From: Cognatundibacterium rugosum
Lineage (GTDB): Bacteria > Pseudomonadota > Gammaproteobacteria > Burkholderiales > Burkholderiaceae_D
Assembly (NCBI RefSeq): GCF_014284365.1
Contig: NZ_JACOGG010000001.1
Span: forward strand, 310,001-374,000
Reading direction: 5' to 3'
DNA: 64,000 nucleotides
Part shown: positions 8,817-16,722 of the stretch, in pieces
How the letters are laid out: each line of letters opens with the position of its first letter
How positions within the stretch are numbered: position 1 is the stretch's first letter
The notes under the pieces: generated by a model
Seen by the model: the letters and a program-made list of their open reading frames with translations, nothing else
Database searches by the model: none
What the model was told of the DNA's origin: nothing
Position numbers and translations under genes: made by a program

Positions 8817-11000
8817 CTAATTGCGGTTCACAGCAGCATTGATCTCGGCAGAAAAAAACTGTATCCGGTTGCGGCCTGCGCGCTTAGCCGCATACATGGC
8901 AATATCGCTGTGACGCATAATTTCTGCGACTGTTTTGCCATGATCAGGATAGAGTGCAATACCGACAGAACAAGAAATTTTCAACTGACCAACAGAGTTC
9001 AACGTGAAGGGCTGATAGATACTTTCACGCAAACGTTCACTCAGGATTTGTGCAGCTTGCTCATCCTGTAAATCCGGCATGATGACCACAAATTCGTCAC
9101 CCCCTAACCGGGCAGCAACATCGTTCTGACGCACGCAAGCTTGCAAGCGCCCGGCAACTGCTTTCAACAACTCGTCGCCGACTTCGTGACCGTAGCGGTC
9201 ATTGACCGGCTTAAAGTCATCGAGATCAATAAACACCAGACCCAACAATGTATGTTCCTGCTCCGCCCTTAGCAACATACTCTCGATCTTTTCGTCGAAA
9301 TAGCTGCGGTTAGGCAGATCTGTAAGCTTGTCAAAAAAGGCCATCTTTTTAATCAGATGTTCACTTTTCTTACGTGAAGAAATATCACGGCTAATGCCAA
9401 GAAAGTGGGTGCTGCCATCTTTGCCGATCAGGATAGAACCCGAAATTTCTATGGGTATCATCTCACCGTTTTTATGCGGCATCTCCACCTCTAAGACTGG
9501 CACCCGTATCGTTGTTTCTGGCCTTGCTCCGGCTGACATGTGCTCATCCAGCACCGTATTCAGTGCAGCAAAAAATTCAGCGAATTCAACACGCTGATAA
9601 AAATCCTCCTGCATCGCTTCTTCTACTTGCCAACCGTTAATAGTTTGTATTGACGGACTCACAAACAGGAATTTTTTCCTTGTCATATCAAATAACCAGA
9701 TCACATCGCGGGTGTTATCCAATATCGACTGATAAACCTCTTTTTCTTTTTGTAACTGACTGACTAACTGACTACGTTCAGTCAGTAACTGATTACGTTC
9801 CTGATGCTGACGATTTACGATTTGTATCGCTGAAAATAATTCGCCGATTTCATCCTGATAGGGATAGGCAATTGACCTGGATTGGGCATGTCCGGAGACT
9901 GCTTCACCCAGCAAAGTTCTGGCCTGTTCGATAGGATTCACTATCCTGCGTTGTAAAAAAGAGAGTAAAAACAGGGAGATGCTAAACAAACTGATAATCA
10001 ATAAAACAGTCCAGCATAAAGATAATAAGGTTTCCGTTTCTTTGTTTTTTGCTAAAGTGTTAGCTAATTTTTGAAATTCGTCGCTAAATCCTACTATCGC
10101 CTGCATTGCCTGTACATAATCCGTAGTAAACGACTTGGCATTGACGTGCTGTTGATGCGATTGCATTTGCTGAATCAACACGTGATACTGTCTTAGTCCG
10201 GTCTGGAAATATATCTGCTCCATCTGCTCAGATGACTGCGTAATCTGTCCGTATTGACTCAGCAACTGAGTCAGACGCCGGGTCTGTTCACGTATCTGCA
10301 AAATGCGTCCCTGCGTCTCATTAATGCGGGCCAGATTCGATGTATCCAGATCCTTACCGGTAATCAGTGCAGGCATTAGCAAAGAACCCAGCTTGCCTGC
10401 GTTATCTCTTAATTCTGCCGTTAATGCCATTTGTATCGTCAACAAGGCCGCTTCGGGTGCACTCTGTATCAAATTCTCTGCTAACAGATATACAGCGGAT
10501 TGTATCGGCGGCATCGCATTGAACATTTCTTCAATTAAGCCATCAATATGCTCAGGTCGCCCATTTTGTGGTTCGTGGAAAAAATCTATCCCCTTGCGTG
10601 CTACTCGCAGTTGCCGGTGAGTCTTTCCTAAATAACCTAGTAATTGTGGTTTGGTAGGGTGCGATGACAAATTGATCTGATCATACAATTCCTGTATCAG
10701 CTGATCTGTCTTTTTTCTGCTTTGCTCCAGCAACACCTGATCCGGTGATGCATAGTAGGGGGCTTGTGAAATTAAGATATTAGAAGGCCCGCGCTCGGCG
10801 GAAATGGCCTGCATCGTTGCCAACGCTTTGAGATAAATCATCAGCAAATCTTGCCGCTGCATCGACTGTTGATATTGTCGATAGCTATGAATCCCAATAC
10901 TGATTAAGGGTAGTACCGTGGCGAATAACAGTCCAAATTTAAGGATGAGAAAAAAACGCGATAATTTTTCACTAATCATTGATTTCCAGCCGTCTTTCAT
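8817..11000 (-). CDS. Membrane-bound PAS-GGDEF diguanylate cyclase
   Basis: A 727-residue sensor enzyme that should make c-di-GMP. It has one membrane helix near the N-terminus, a large periplasmic region (about 40-320) rich in helices, a second helix near 323-350, a HAMP-like linker, a coiled stretch, a PAS domain from about 420 and a C-terminal GGDEF domain (RLGGDEFVVI near 632, I-site RQND before it). The periplasmic part begins with LKALATMQAISAERGPSN, reminiscent of the NIT nitrate-sensing domain, but this is a weak match by eye. The ATG at 11000 has AGGGA seven bases upstream; a GTG at 11018 is less likely. Confidence 0.88.
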   Translation of the reverse strand: MKDGWKSMISEKLSRFFLILKFGLLFATVLPLISIGIHSYRQYQQSMQRQDLLMIYLKALATMQAISAERGPSNILISQAPYYASPDQVLLEQSRKKTDQLIQELYDQINLSSHPTKPQLLGYLGKTHRQLRVARKGIDFFHEPQNGRPEHIDGLIEEMFNAMPPIQSAVYLLAENLIQSAPEAALLTIQMALTAELRDNAGKLGSLLMPALITGKDLDTSNLARINETQGRILQIREQTRRLTQLLSQYGQITQSSEQMEQIYFQTGLRQYHVLIQQMQSHQQHVNAKSFTTDYVQAMQAIVGFSDEFQKLANTLAKNKETETLLSLCWTVLLIISLFSISLFLLSFLQRRIVNPIEQARTLLGEAVSGHAQSRSIAYPYQDEIGELFSAIQIVNRQHQERNQLLTERSQLVSQLQKEKEVYQSILDNTRDVIWLFDMTRKKFLFVSPSIQTINGWQVEEAMQEDFYQRVEFAEFFAALNTVLDEHMSAGARPETTIRVPVLEVEMPHKNGEMIPIEISGSILIGKDGSTHFLGISRDISSRKKSEHLIKKMAFFDKLTDLPNRSYFDEKIESMLLRAEQEHTLLGLVFIDLDDFKPVNDRYGHEVGDELLKAVAGRLQACVRQNDVAARLGGDEFVVIMPDLQDEQAAQILSERLRESIYQPFTLNSVGQLKISCSVGIALYPDHGKTVAEIMRHSDIAMYAAKRAGRNRIQFFSAEINAAVNRN

Positions 11001-11146
11001 CCTCAGTTCCCTGTACACCTACGATAAAAAAATCTCTGCTTCCATAACAATGACGGAATTTTTTTAAAAAATTTCACTGTTTTAGGATTTGAATTCAAGA
11101 ATGAAGCCTATGTTGCGGAAAATCGTTCAGACTGGCGCGCCTGATC

Positions 11147-11166
11147 ATTCCAAATATATTTGGAAT
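11147..11166. promoter_or_regulatory. 20-bp perfect palindrome upstream of the diguanylate cyclase gene
   Basis: ATTCCAAATATATTTGGAAT reads the same on both strands. It lies about 146 bp before the start of the minus-strand GGDEF gene, in the 285-bp gap that separates it from the solute-binding-protein gene. A symmetrical site of this length is typical of a dimeric repressor or activator operator. Which protein binds is unknown. Confidence 0.5.
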
Positions 11167-11285
11167 TTCAGTTTCCATTTTATGGTAAACCAGAAATCTT
11201 TGATACAGCCTGTTTGTCACATGGCAGTTTGTCACCCAAAAATCAAAGTGAGTTACCTGTCAGCTCAACCCTGACTGCAATTGAT

Positions 11286-12140
11286 CTAATTTCCTGTCAG
11301 GCCTAGTCTGAACGTATCCGCGGGCGGAATTTCACCAGGCAGCCATTTCTGGTGGATCTTCTGAAAACTACCATCTTTTTTCATCTGTCTTAGGCCATCT
11401 TCCCAGATCTTAATTGTACTTAATGGGGTTTTTGGCGAAAATGCCAAATAGAGTTCCAGACTATCCAGCACCATCACCCGCTCCACGTCTTGTATCGTAT
11501 AACCGATGTCTTTGAGCACACTGGGAACAACCACATTACCGTCTGCCCATAAGTCGAACCGCCCCATCATGAGCATTTTTGCTACTACTTGCGAAGTTGC
11601 AGCCAGATCCAGCGTTTGAAATCCTTTTTTCATCGCAGCATCAGCAAAAATACTACCCCGGTAGGCACCGACTGCAACCTGATACAGATCATCACCCAGG
11701 CCTAGCAAGCGTGCAGCGTTTCCCTTGCGGGTGTACAAAACAGTACGTGAAATAGCAAGCGGGCCAACCAGAGTCATGGCTTTCTCACGCTCTTCAGAAC
11801 GCCCTACTGTAAAAAGCAAAATATTGGGATCTTCCAGCAAAGCCTTATAACCACGGTTCCACGGAACCAGTTGTATCGCCGTATTGCTGCCTATTCTTTT
11901 TTGCAGCGCTTGCACCAGCTCCACCGCCATACCATCGAGCTTGTCACCACTCTTAAAGCTGATCGGCGGCCAATCTTCTGTGTAAATCGTCAACTCCCCT
12001 GGTGCAGCAGGCGACGCCATCACTTGCGCGGCCCACAGCGCGAGCACAAAAGCCAGCAAACCCTGCTGTTTTCCCCGCCGCACGATATGTTGCATGACAT
12101 CCTTAAACTGCAATGTCATTAAGCGAAAGGCATGTGTCAT
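11286..12140 (-). CDS. Periplasmic solute-binding protein, family 3 (orphan)
   Basis: A 284-residue protein of the amino-acid-binding (SBP_bac_3) fold: after a signal peptide ending near AAQVMA-SP, the mature part starts LTIYTEDWPPISF and has WNRGYKALLEDP and RSEEREK segments typical of the short betaproteobacterial variants. AGGAG lies six bases before the ATG at 12140, which decides this start against an upstream start 102 bases earlier. No permease or ATPase gene is near, so it may serve a distant transporter or feed a sensor such as the diguanylate cyclase transcribed after it in the same direction. The ligand is unknown. Confidence 0.82.
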   Translation of the reverse strand: MTHAFRLMTLQFKDVMQHIVRRGKQQGLLAFVLALWAAQVMASPAAPGELTIYTEDWPPISFKSGDKLDGMAVELVQALQKRIGSNTAIQLVPWNRGYKALLEDPNILLFTVGRSEEREKAMTLVGPLAISRTVLYTRKGNAARLLGLGDDLYQVAVGAYRGSIFADAAMKKGFQTLDLAATSQVVAKMLMMGRFDLWADGNVVVPSVLKDIGYTIQDVERVMVLDSLELYLAFSPKTPLSTIKIWEDGLRQMKKDGSFQKIHQKWLPGEIPPADTFRLGLTGN

Positions 12141-12475
12141 GTTCTGCTCCTGGTGAAGGGATACAGCAAGTAGGAGGGGACGAAGAATAAGCTCAGCAAT
12201 AGATGAGCCACAGCTTCCCCTCTCACTTTGAACATAGGTCAAGCAAAACGAAAAATCAAATCATACTTCTCGGCAAGATTGGGATCGCATTAACACTGGC
12301 ATCAGCCATCTTGTCCTCGCTGTGCGAAGTTGTCTCCAACGCACAGCCTGCTCTGTGAAAGCAACACTGTTTTAAAAGAGGTATTGTTCTGACTGGCACG
12401 ATTTATCAGTGCCAAAAAAAGACCGCCATGGTGAGTTGCTATGCAAATACCGGCAAATACTGCATCGTGGTTATG
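12141..12475. other. Gene-free interval (335 bp)
   Basis: No open frame or RNA gene is evident. It contains the 5' region of the family-3 binding-protein gene and a TGGCAC...GTGCCA dyad near 12392-12412 that is flanked by A residues on its right side and so does not look like a terminator on either strand. Confidence 0.4.
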
Positions 12476-12979
12476 TCATTCCGGCCAGAGTGACAACACC
12501 AGATGTTCAATGCTGTTTGGATCAGCCAGTTTTTTACGTGCATCATCCCAGCCAGATGGATTCGGGATAGATTTTTTTGTATGTACCGGTGTATCAATGG
12601 CCATCTTGATGGCAAATACAAAAATACCTTTATTTATTTTGGGTGGCTGCAGATTTTTGACGACTTCATAAATCTGATTATCGTAGTATTCATGCACAAC
12701 GGGCTTCATATCCAGCCAAGTCGCGACTTCCTCATCCGAACGGATGGCAATCACCAGATAGCCTGCGCTGGCTGGCAATTTGGCGTTTTTGAGTGACTTA
12801 TAAATTTGTGTCTGCACTGCGCGCGTATAGCGCCCCAGACTCTCTACATTCACGCCTTTTTCCTGCAATACCGATTCCGGCTGAAAAAAATAAAAGCTGT
12901 CAAAACGGGTTTCAGCAGCACCAGCCAACGCTGAAATACTGATCAGAGCTGACGCGATTAAGGTGTTGAGCAGTTTCAT
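12476..12979 (-). CDS. Secreted protein of unknown function
   Basis: A 167-residue product with a clear signal peptide (Lys-Leu-Leu-Asn-Thr-Leu-Ile-Ala core, cleavage near LAGAAE). The mature chain is mixed alpha/beta with a PPKINKGIFVFAIK segment and ends in EHLVLSLWPE. I do not recognise the family. The ATG at 12979 is chosen because it starts the signal peptide and has AGGA a few bases upstream. It is co-directional with the asparaginase-like gene, 57 bp behind it, and may be transcribed with it. Confidence 0.65.
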   Translation of the reverse strand: MKLLNTLIASALISISALAGAAETRFDSFYFFQPESVLQEKGVNVESLGRYTRAVQTQIYKSLKNAKLPASAGYLVIAIRSDEEVATWLDMKPVVHEYYDNQIYEVVKNLQPPKINKGIFVFAIKMAIDTPVHTKKSIPNPSGWDDARKKLADPNSIEHLVLSLWPE

Positions 12980-13036
12980 ACGAGTCCTGAAATCGGATGC
13001 GGAGCTACGGTGCCGGCCCGACACCGCAAGCACCAT

Positions 13037-13522
13037 TTATTTATTCACAAACACGCCAGCAGTACGGTTTTTTTGTACATCGTTCCAGGGAAAAACTTTG
13101 CCATTCATGGCGACATGGACACCAGCTGGCAGCAGCTGTGCAGCCGCGCAGGCGAATCCCAGGTTGAAGAAAGCATCTGAATTGGCAATTTCATAAGGAA
13201 TCATCGCGCCGGTGAACACGATAGTTTTTCCCAGATTTGCGGCGCCCAGCACTTCAGCCGTTTCACGCATAGTGTCGGTGCCGTGTATGATCACGATCGC
13301 ATTTTCGGTCGCATTCTGACAAGCGGTCAGGATAGTCTGGCGATGATTGTCATCCATATCGAGCGAATCCATCAACATGCAGACTTCCAGCTCAACTGGT
13401 ACGGTCAGGCGTGCGCGTTGCAGCACTTCGGGTAAATGGCTGGCAGAAAAGCCGAGTTTGCCGGCTATTTCATCGTAGTGTTTATCAAAAGTCCCACCGG
13501 TAGCTAAGATACGTAAAGTCAT
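13037..13522 (-). CDS. Asparaginase-domain protein, N-terminal catalytic half only
   Basis: A 161-residue cytoplasmic protein matching only the N-terminal domain of L-asparaginases, which normally have about 330 residues. The catalytic landmarks of that domain are present: ATGGTFDK near residue 7, HGTDTMRETAEVL near 80, and DVQKN near 150, at the place of the active-site lysine. The chain stops soon after, so the C-terminal domain that completes the intimate dimer is missing. Short forms like this occur in other proteobacteria, so this is probably an intact gene and not a truncation. Whether it hydrolyses asparagine is not known. Confidence 0.8.
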   Translation of the reverse strand: MTLRILATGGTFDKHYDEIAGKLGFSASHLPEVLQRARLTVPVELEVCMLMDSLDMDDNHRQTILTACQNATENAIVIIHGTDTMRETAEVLGAANLGKTIVFTGAMIPYEIANSDAFFNLGFACAAAQLLPAGVHVAMNGKVFPWNDVQKNRTAGVFVNK

Positions 13523-13623
13523 ATTCTCGGTTCAGTTGAGTTGAAGTAATGTAGCCATTGTAGCCTGCCAACGCCTGCGCTGAAAGCTGCTACACTGAAG
13601 CGCTCGTTGTGAAAGTCTGACTG

Positions 13624-14397
13624 ATGAAAGTTATTGCACCCGGAACGGTTATTTTCCAGCGCCATCGTGGTTTTGGCGTACTCACAGCCGTCAATTTACT
13701 GACTGGCTGGGTCAGCGCACGTTTCGGCGCAGAGAAGAGGGTGATAGACTTGAATTTATCCCATGACGAAGTGCAGTTCGCCGATGGCGAGCCTATCCTG
13801 TTCCGACGAGATCCCCCAGAACGTATGCCACATGCACGTCTGATGGCCATGGTCAGGGAATTGCATCAGGCTGGTTATCAACGCCTGTATCTGTACAGCT
13901 GGCCTAAGGCATCGGGACTGCACTGGCGCTGGCACTTGTTCACAGGCAACCGTAACTGGATGCAACGCCCTTTACGCGAAGGCTGGTATGGTTCCGGTGC
14001 GGATTATATTTTCAACCCTGTCATGGGTTGGGGCGATGTACCAGGTGCGAGTACTGCCGAACTGATCGCCGCACTGGCCCGTTTTGATCCGGCCGGACTG
14101 GCGCAGGCACTGGGCAGGGATGAAGATCATACGTCCTGGTTCGCCAGCATATGTGATGCGCTGTTGCCAGGTTATGCCTACAGTCTCGGTTCCGACACGC
14201 CGGAAGCACCGCTGCCTTACTTTCTTCCTGTGATACCAGTCAGGGAACGCCAGCAGGAACAGGTCTTTGAACTCAATTATCCCCCAGGCTGGGACAGTAC
14301 CTGGAGTCCGGATAGTCTCGCCAGACGTCATCAAATGCGCGCCAATGTGCGGCATGATGTCATTCCCTGCGGCTGGAGCCTGCCGATTGAGATGTAG
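13624..14397 (+). CDS. Conserved-looking protein of unknown function
   Basis: A 257-residue soluble protein without signal peptide or membrane helix. It opens with a small beta-rich segment (KVIAPGTVIFQRHRGFGVLT), followed by an aromatic-rich middle (LYLYSWPKASGLHWRWHLF) and an acidic C-terminal half. I cannot place it in a family. Coding is supported by the length, the steady codon usage like the neighbours and the absence of a better frame. It lies head to head with the asparaginase-like gene and tail to tail with the damaged thioredoxin-like gene. Confidence 0.65.
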   Translation: MKVIAPGTVIFQRHRGFGVLTAVNLLTGWVSARFGAEKRVIDLNLSHDEVQFADGEPILFRRDPPERMPHARLMAMVRELHQAGYQRLYLYSWPKASGLHWRWHLFTGNRNWMQRPLREGWYGSGADYIFNPVMGWGDVPGASTAELIAALARFDPAGLAQALGRDEDHTSWFASICDALLPGYAYSLGSDTPEAPLPYFLPVIPVRERQQEQVFELNYPPGWDSTWSPDSLARRHQMRANVRHDVIPCGWSLPIEM

Positions 14398-14416
14398 GCG
14401 ATCGTAGCGAAATACG

Positions 14417-14951
14417 TCAATTGCCAAGCGCTTCCCATAAATTATCCCAGTCTTCAGGCTGAAATGAACCTTCGCGCTTCCAGACGATTTGTCCTTTGGT
14501 GTTGATCACAAAGTGGGTAGGCTGACTTTGTATCACACCAAAATTATCCTTGTGGCCCGGCGCATTGCGCCAGTACACAGGGAAACGTTGATCAGCCGGA
14601 ACCGCCAGTTTAACCAGCTGTTGATACGTATCGAAATCCTGACGATTCTGATCCAGGCTGATCCAGGCTGATCCCTAGCTGTACAAAATTTCGCTTTGCG
14701 TTGCCAACATAAAATTCACGCATTAAGCGAAAATCACGTGCACACAGATTGCAGCCCGAGGTGAAAAAACTGACCAGTACTGTTTTTCCTGCAAACTGAC
14801 TGCTGTCGATACGCTGGCCCGAGCTATCCTGTAACTGGAACCGTGCAATCAGCGGTTCTTTGGCGGCGGCTGGCACCGCCTGCAGCAGTATAGCAAGTGC
14901 CATAACACGCAGGCTGTTGCGGATGAGGTGATGAAGGGAAGTGGTTGACAT
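14417..14951 (-). pseudogene. TlpA/ResA-like thiol-disulfide oxidoreductase, frameshifted by a 10-bp duplication
   Basis: The first 100 or so codons encode a signal peptide or membrane anchor and a thioredoxin-like start with SGCNLCARDF, a CxxC redox site, of the AhpC/TSA-TlpA group that reduces disulfides in the periplasm. After GISLDQ the frame shifts and ends early at 14610. A 10-bp unit (CTGATCCAGG on the plus strand) is present twice plus seven bases at 14648-14674. Removing one unit restores a continuous 174-residue protein continuing NRQDFDTYQQLV, then HFVINTKGQIVWKREG and a TGA at 14417. The restored part has the expected thioredoxin-fold C-terminus, so the gene is broken, phase-variable or mis-assembled here. 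Confidence 0.85.
14648..14674. repeat. 10-bp tandem repeat (2.7 copies) causing a frameshift
   Basis: CTGATCCAGG occurs at 14648-14657 and 14658-14667, and the first seven bases recur at 14668-14674. Because 10 is not a multiple of three, each gain or loss of a unit changes the reading frame of the surrounding thioredoxin-like gene. With one unit fewer the gene is open. Confidence 0.9.
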
Positions 14952-15025
14952 GGTAAGCCTCAGTGATGGTTCGAACTTAGTCGTATCCTCCCACGCAAAC
15001 CTGACAGACGCCAGCCCGTCTTTGA

Positions 15026-15907
15026 TCAGTCTTTTGCGAGCGCCGCCTTAATTTGGGGAATAGCCTGTAATCCAGCCTGATAGCCAGCTGCAATCAACTC
15101 TTTCCTTAACTGAAAATCAGTGCTGGAAAATTTTCTGAGGTCTGGATGTATCACGACATCTGCTTTTTCGGCTTCCATGCGTATCAATGACTGGCCCATG
15201 ATATCAAACGACTGCATCAGCAACTCGAACATGCCATGCAGGTTCACATTGTCAGCAGAAGCGCTGACATCAACGGCTATCACGTAGTCAGCACCCATTT
15301 TTTTTGCCTCCGCCACGGGTAAAGGGCTGATCAGACCGCCATCGACAAACTCCTCCGAACCCAGCCTGGCCGGAATGAATATGCCCGGCATACTGCAGGA
15401 AGCCCGCACAGCAAAGCCGGCATTTCCACTGCGGAATAAGTGCAGCTTGCCACTCACCAGATTGGTCGCCACCGCATAAAATGGTGTCGCAAAGCTTTCT
15501 ATCGGTTTATTTTGCAGATACTGGTTGACCAGATTTTGCAAGGCATTGCCGACTACCATGCCACGCCTGGAGCCGGCAGAAATATCGGCAATCTCAAAAT
15601 CGCGAATTTTCATCGCAACCTCTTCCATTTGTGTCCCGCTAAAACCGGCGGCGTAAAATGCCCCGATAATGCTGCCTGCGCTGGTGCCAACCACCAGATC
15701 CGGTCGGATTTTATGTTTTTCCAGTGCCTGAATCACGCCAATATGCGCAAAACCACGCGCCGATCCACCACCTAATGCCAGTCCCAGTTTCAAAGAACGG
15801 GCGGGCGCTGTCTGGACTGCACTGACATTTTTTTGTGCTGCATGACTCAGCAAAGGCAGGCCTGCTCCCATTGCCAGCATTAAGCGTCGTTTCATCTGTG
15901 GATTCAC
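15026..15907 (-). CDS. Patatin-like phospholipase (RssA-like), exported
   Basis: A 293-residue patatin-family serine hydrolase. A signal peptide (MKRRLMLAMGAGLPLLSHA) is followed by the glycine-rich oxyanion loop LGGGSARGFAHIG near residue 47, the nucleophile motif GTSAG near 80 and the catalytic DGG in EEFVDGGLISPLP near 187. Members deacylate lipids. The GTG at 15907 is preferred to an ATG 12 bases later because AGGGAG lies six bases before it. It starts 10 bp after the OmpA-like lipoprotein gene ends, so the two are almost surely one operon acting at the cell envelope. The precise substrate is unknown. Confidence 0.88.
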   Translation of the reverse strand: MNPQMKRRLMLAMGAGLPLLSHAAQKNVSAVQTAPARSLKLGLALGGGSARGFAHIGVIQALEKHKIRPDLVVGTSAGSIIGAFYAAGFSGTQMEEVAMKIRDFEIADISAGSRRGMVVGNALQNLVNQYLQNKPIESFATPFYAVATNLVSGKLHLFRSGNAGFAVRASCSMPGIFIPARLGSEEFVDGGLISPLPVAEAKKMGADYVIAVDVSASADNVNLHGMFELLMQSFDIMGQSLIRMEAEKADVVIHPDLRKFSSTDFQLRKELIAAGYQAGLQAIPQIKAALAKD

Positions 15908-15917
15908 CGCTATCTCC

Positions 15918-16502
15918 CTATTTGTCCGGCGCTTGCAATAAACCTTGTTCTATCAGGCCTTTCAGACGACTGAACGCAGCTTCAAAGGAATTTGCAGCTT
16001 CGCCGCGGGTCATGTTTTCCAGTTTCTCGTCTAACACGATGAGTTCGGTGCGACGATTAAATTTGCGGCCTTCTTCGGTCGCATTAGATGCAACCGGATG
16101 TTGATACGCATATCCAAGCGTCACGATACGCTGCTCCGGCACTTTTAAATCCAGCAACACTTTTTTGACTGCAAGTGCACGCTGTTCAGACAGTTTCTGG
16201 TTATATGATGTACTGCCCACATTGTCGGTATGACCCTCAACCGACACTATTTTTTCTGTTTTCGTGATCAACAGATAAGCGATGCGTTCCAGATAGGCTT
16301 GCGCCTGACCACTATGAATGTCGGCTTTACCGGTTTCAAATAAAACGGTGTCGGGCAAGACGATTTGTACGCCACGTTCTAACTGGGCTACCGGTAACAC
16401 AGCCGGCGGAGATACAGTGCTGACTGGCGCTGGGGGCGTTGTACAGGCGGAAACGACCAAGGTGAGTGCTGCTGCCGTCAGCAGGCGGTGCGTGATTTTC
16501 AT
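15918..16502 (-). CDS. OmpA-family lipoprotein
   Basis: A 194-residue outer-membrane lipoprotein: signal peptide with lipobox VSAC around residue 20, then a Pro/Val-rich linker and a C-terminal OmpA domain (residues about 65-160) with SVEGHTDNVGSTSYNQKLSEQ, the peptidoglycan-binding signature. It should tether the outer membrane to the cell wall. AGGA lies eight bases before the ATG at 16502, which decides it against a longer frame. The patatin-like gene follows by 10 bp. The last 30 residues extend beyond the OmpA domain with a helical tail. Confidence 0.87.
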   Translation of the reverse strand: MKITHRLLTAAALTLVVSACTTPPAPVSTVSPPAVLPVAQLERGVQIVLPDTVLFETGKADIHSGQAQAYLERIAYLLITKTEKIVSVEGHTDNVGSTSYNQKLSEQRALAVKKVLLDLKVPEQRIVTLGYAYQHPVASNATEEGRKFNRRTELIVLDEKLENMTRGEAANSFEAAFSRLKGLIEQGLLQAPDK

Positions 16503-16632
16503 GCTGTCATTCCTGATGATAAAAACGCATTGATTATTCCATGACAATCATGGCTGCAATGCAATGTGTAACTATCGTTTTCAATCAATGACAACACTTC
16601 TTGCATTCCCATTTTTCACCCGGCACACAGAT

Positions 16633-16664
16633 AAAAAAAATCCCCGGCTGAACACAGCCGGGGA
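16633..16664 (-). terminator. Rho-independent terminator of putA
   Basis: TCCCCGGCTG (16641-16650) and CAGCCGGGGA (16655-16664) form a perfect 10-bp stem with a four-base loop; read on the minus strand it is followed by eight U residues. It lies 59 bp after the putA stop codon. Confidence 0.92.
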
Positions 16665-16722
16665 TAGGGGAAGAACAGCAGACTTCAGCTTACGCGATTT
16701 GCCGCTGCGATTCTGAATGCGC

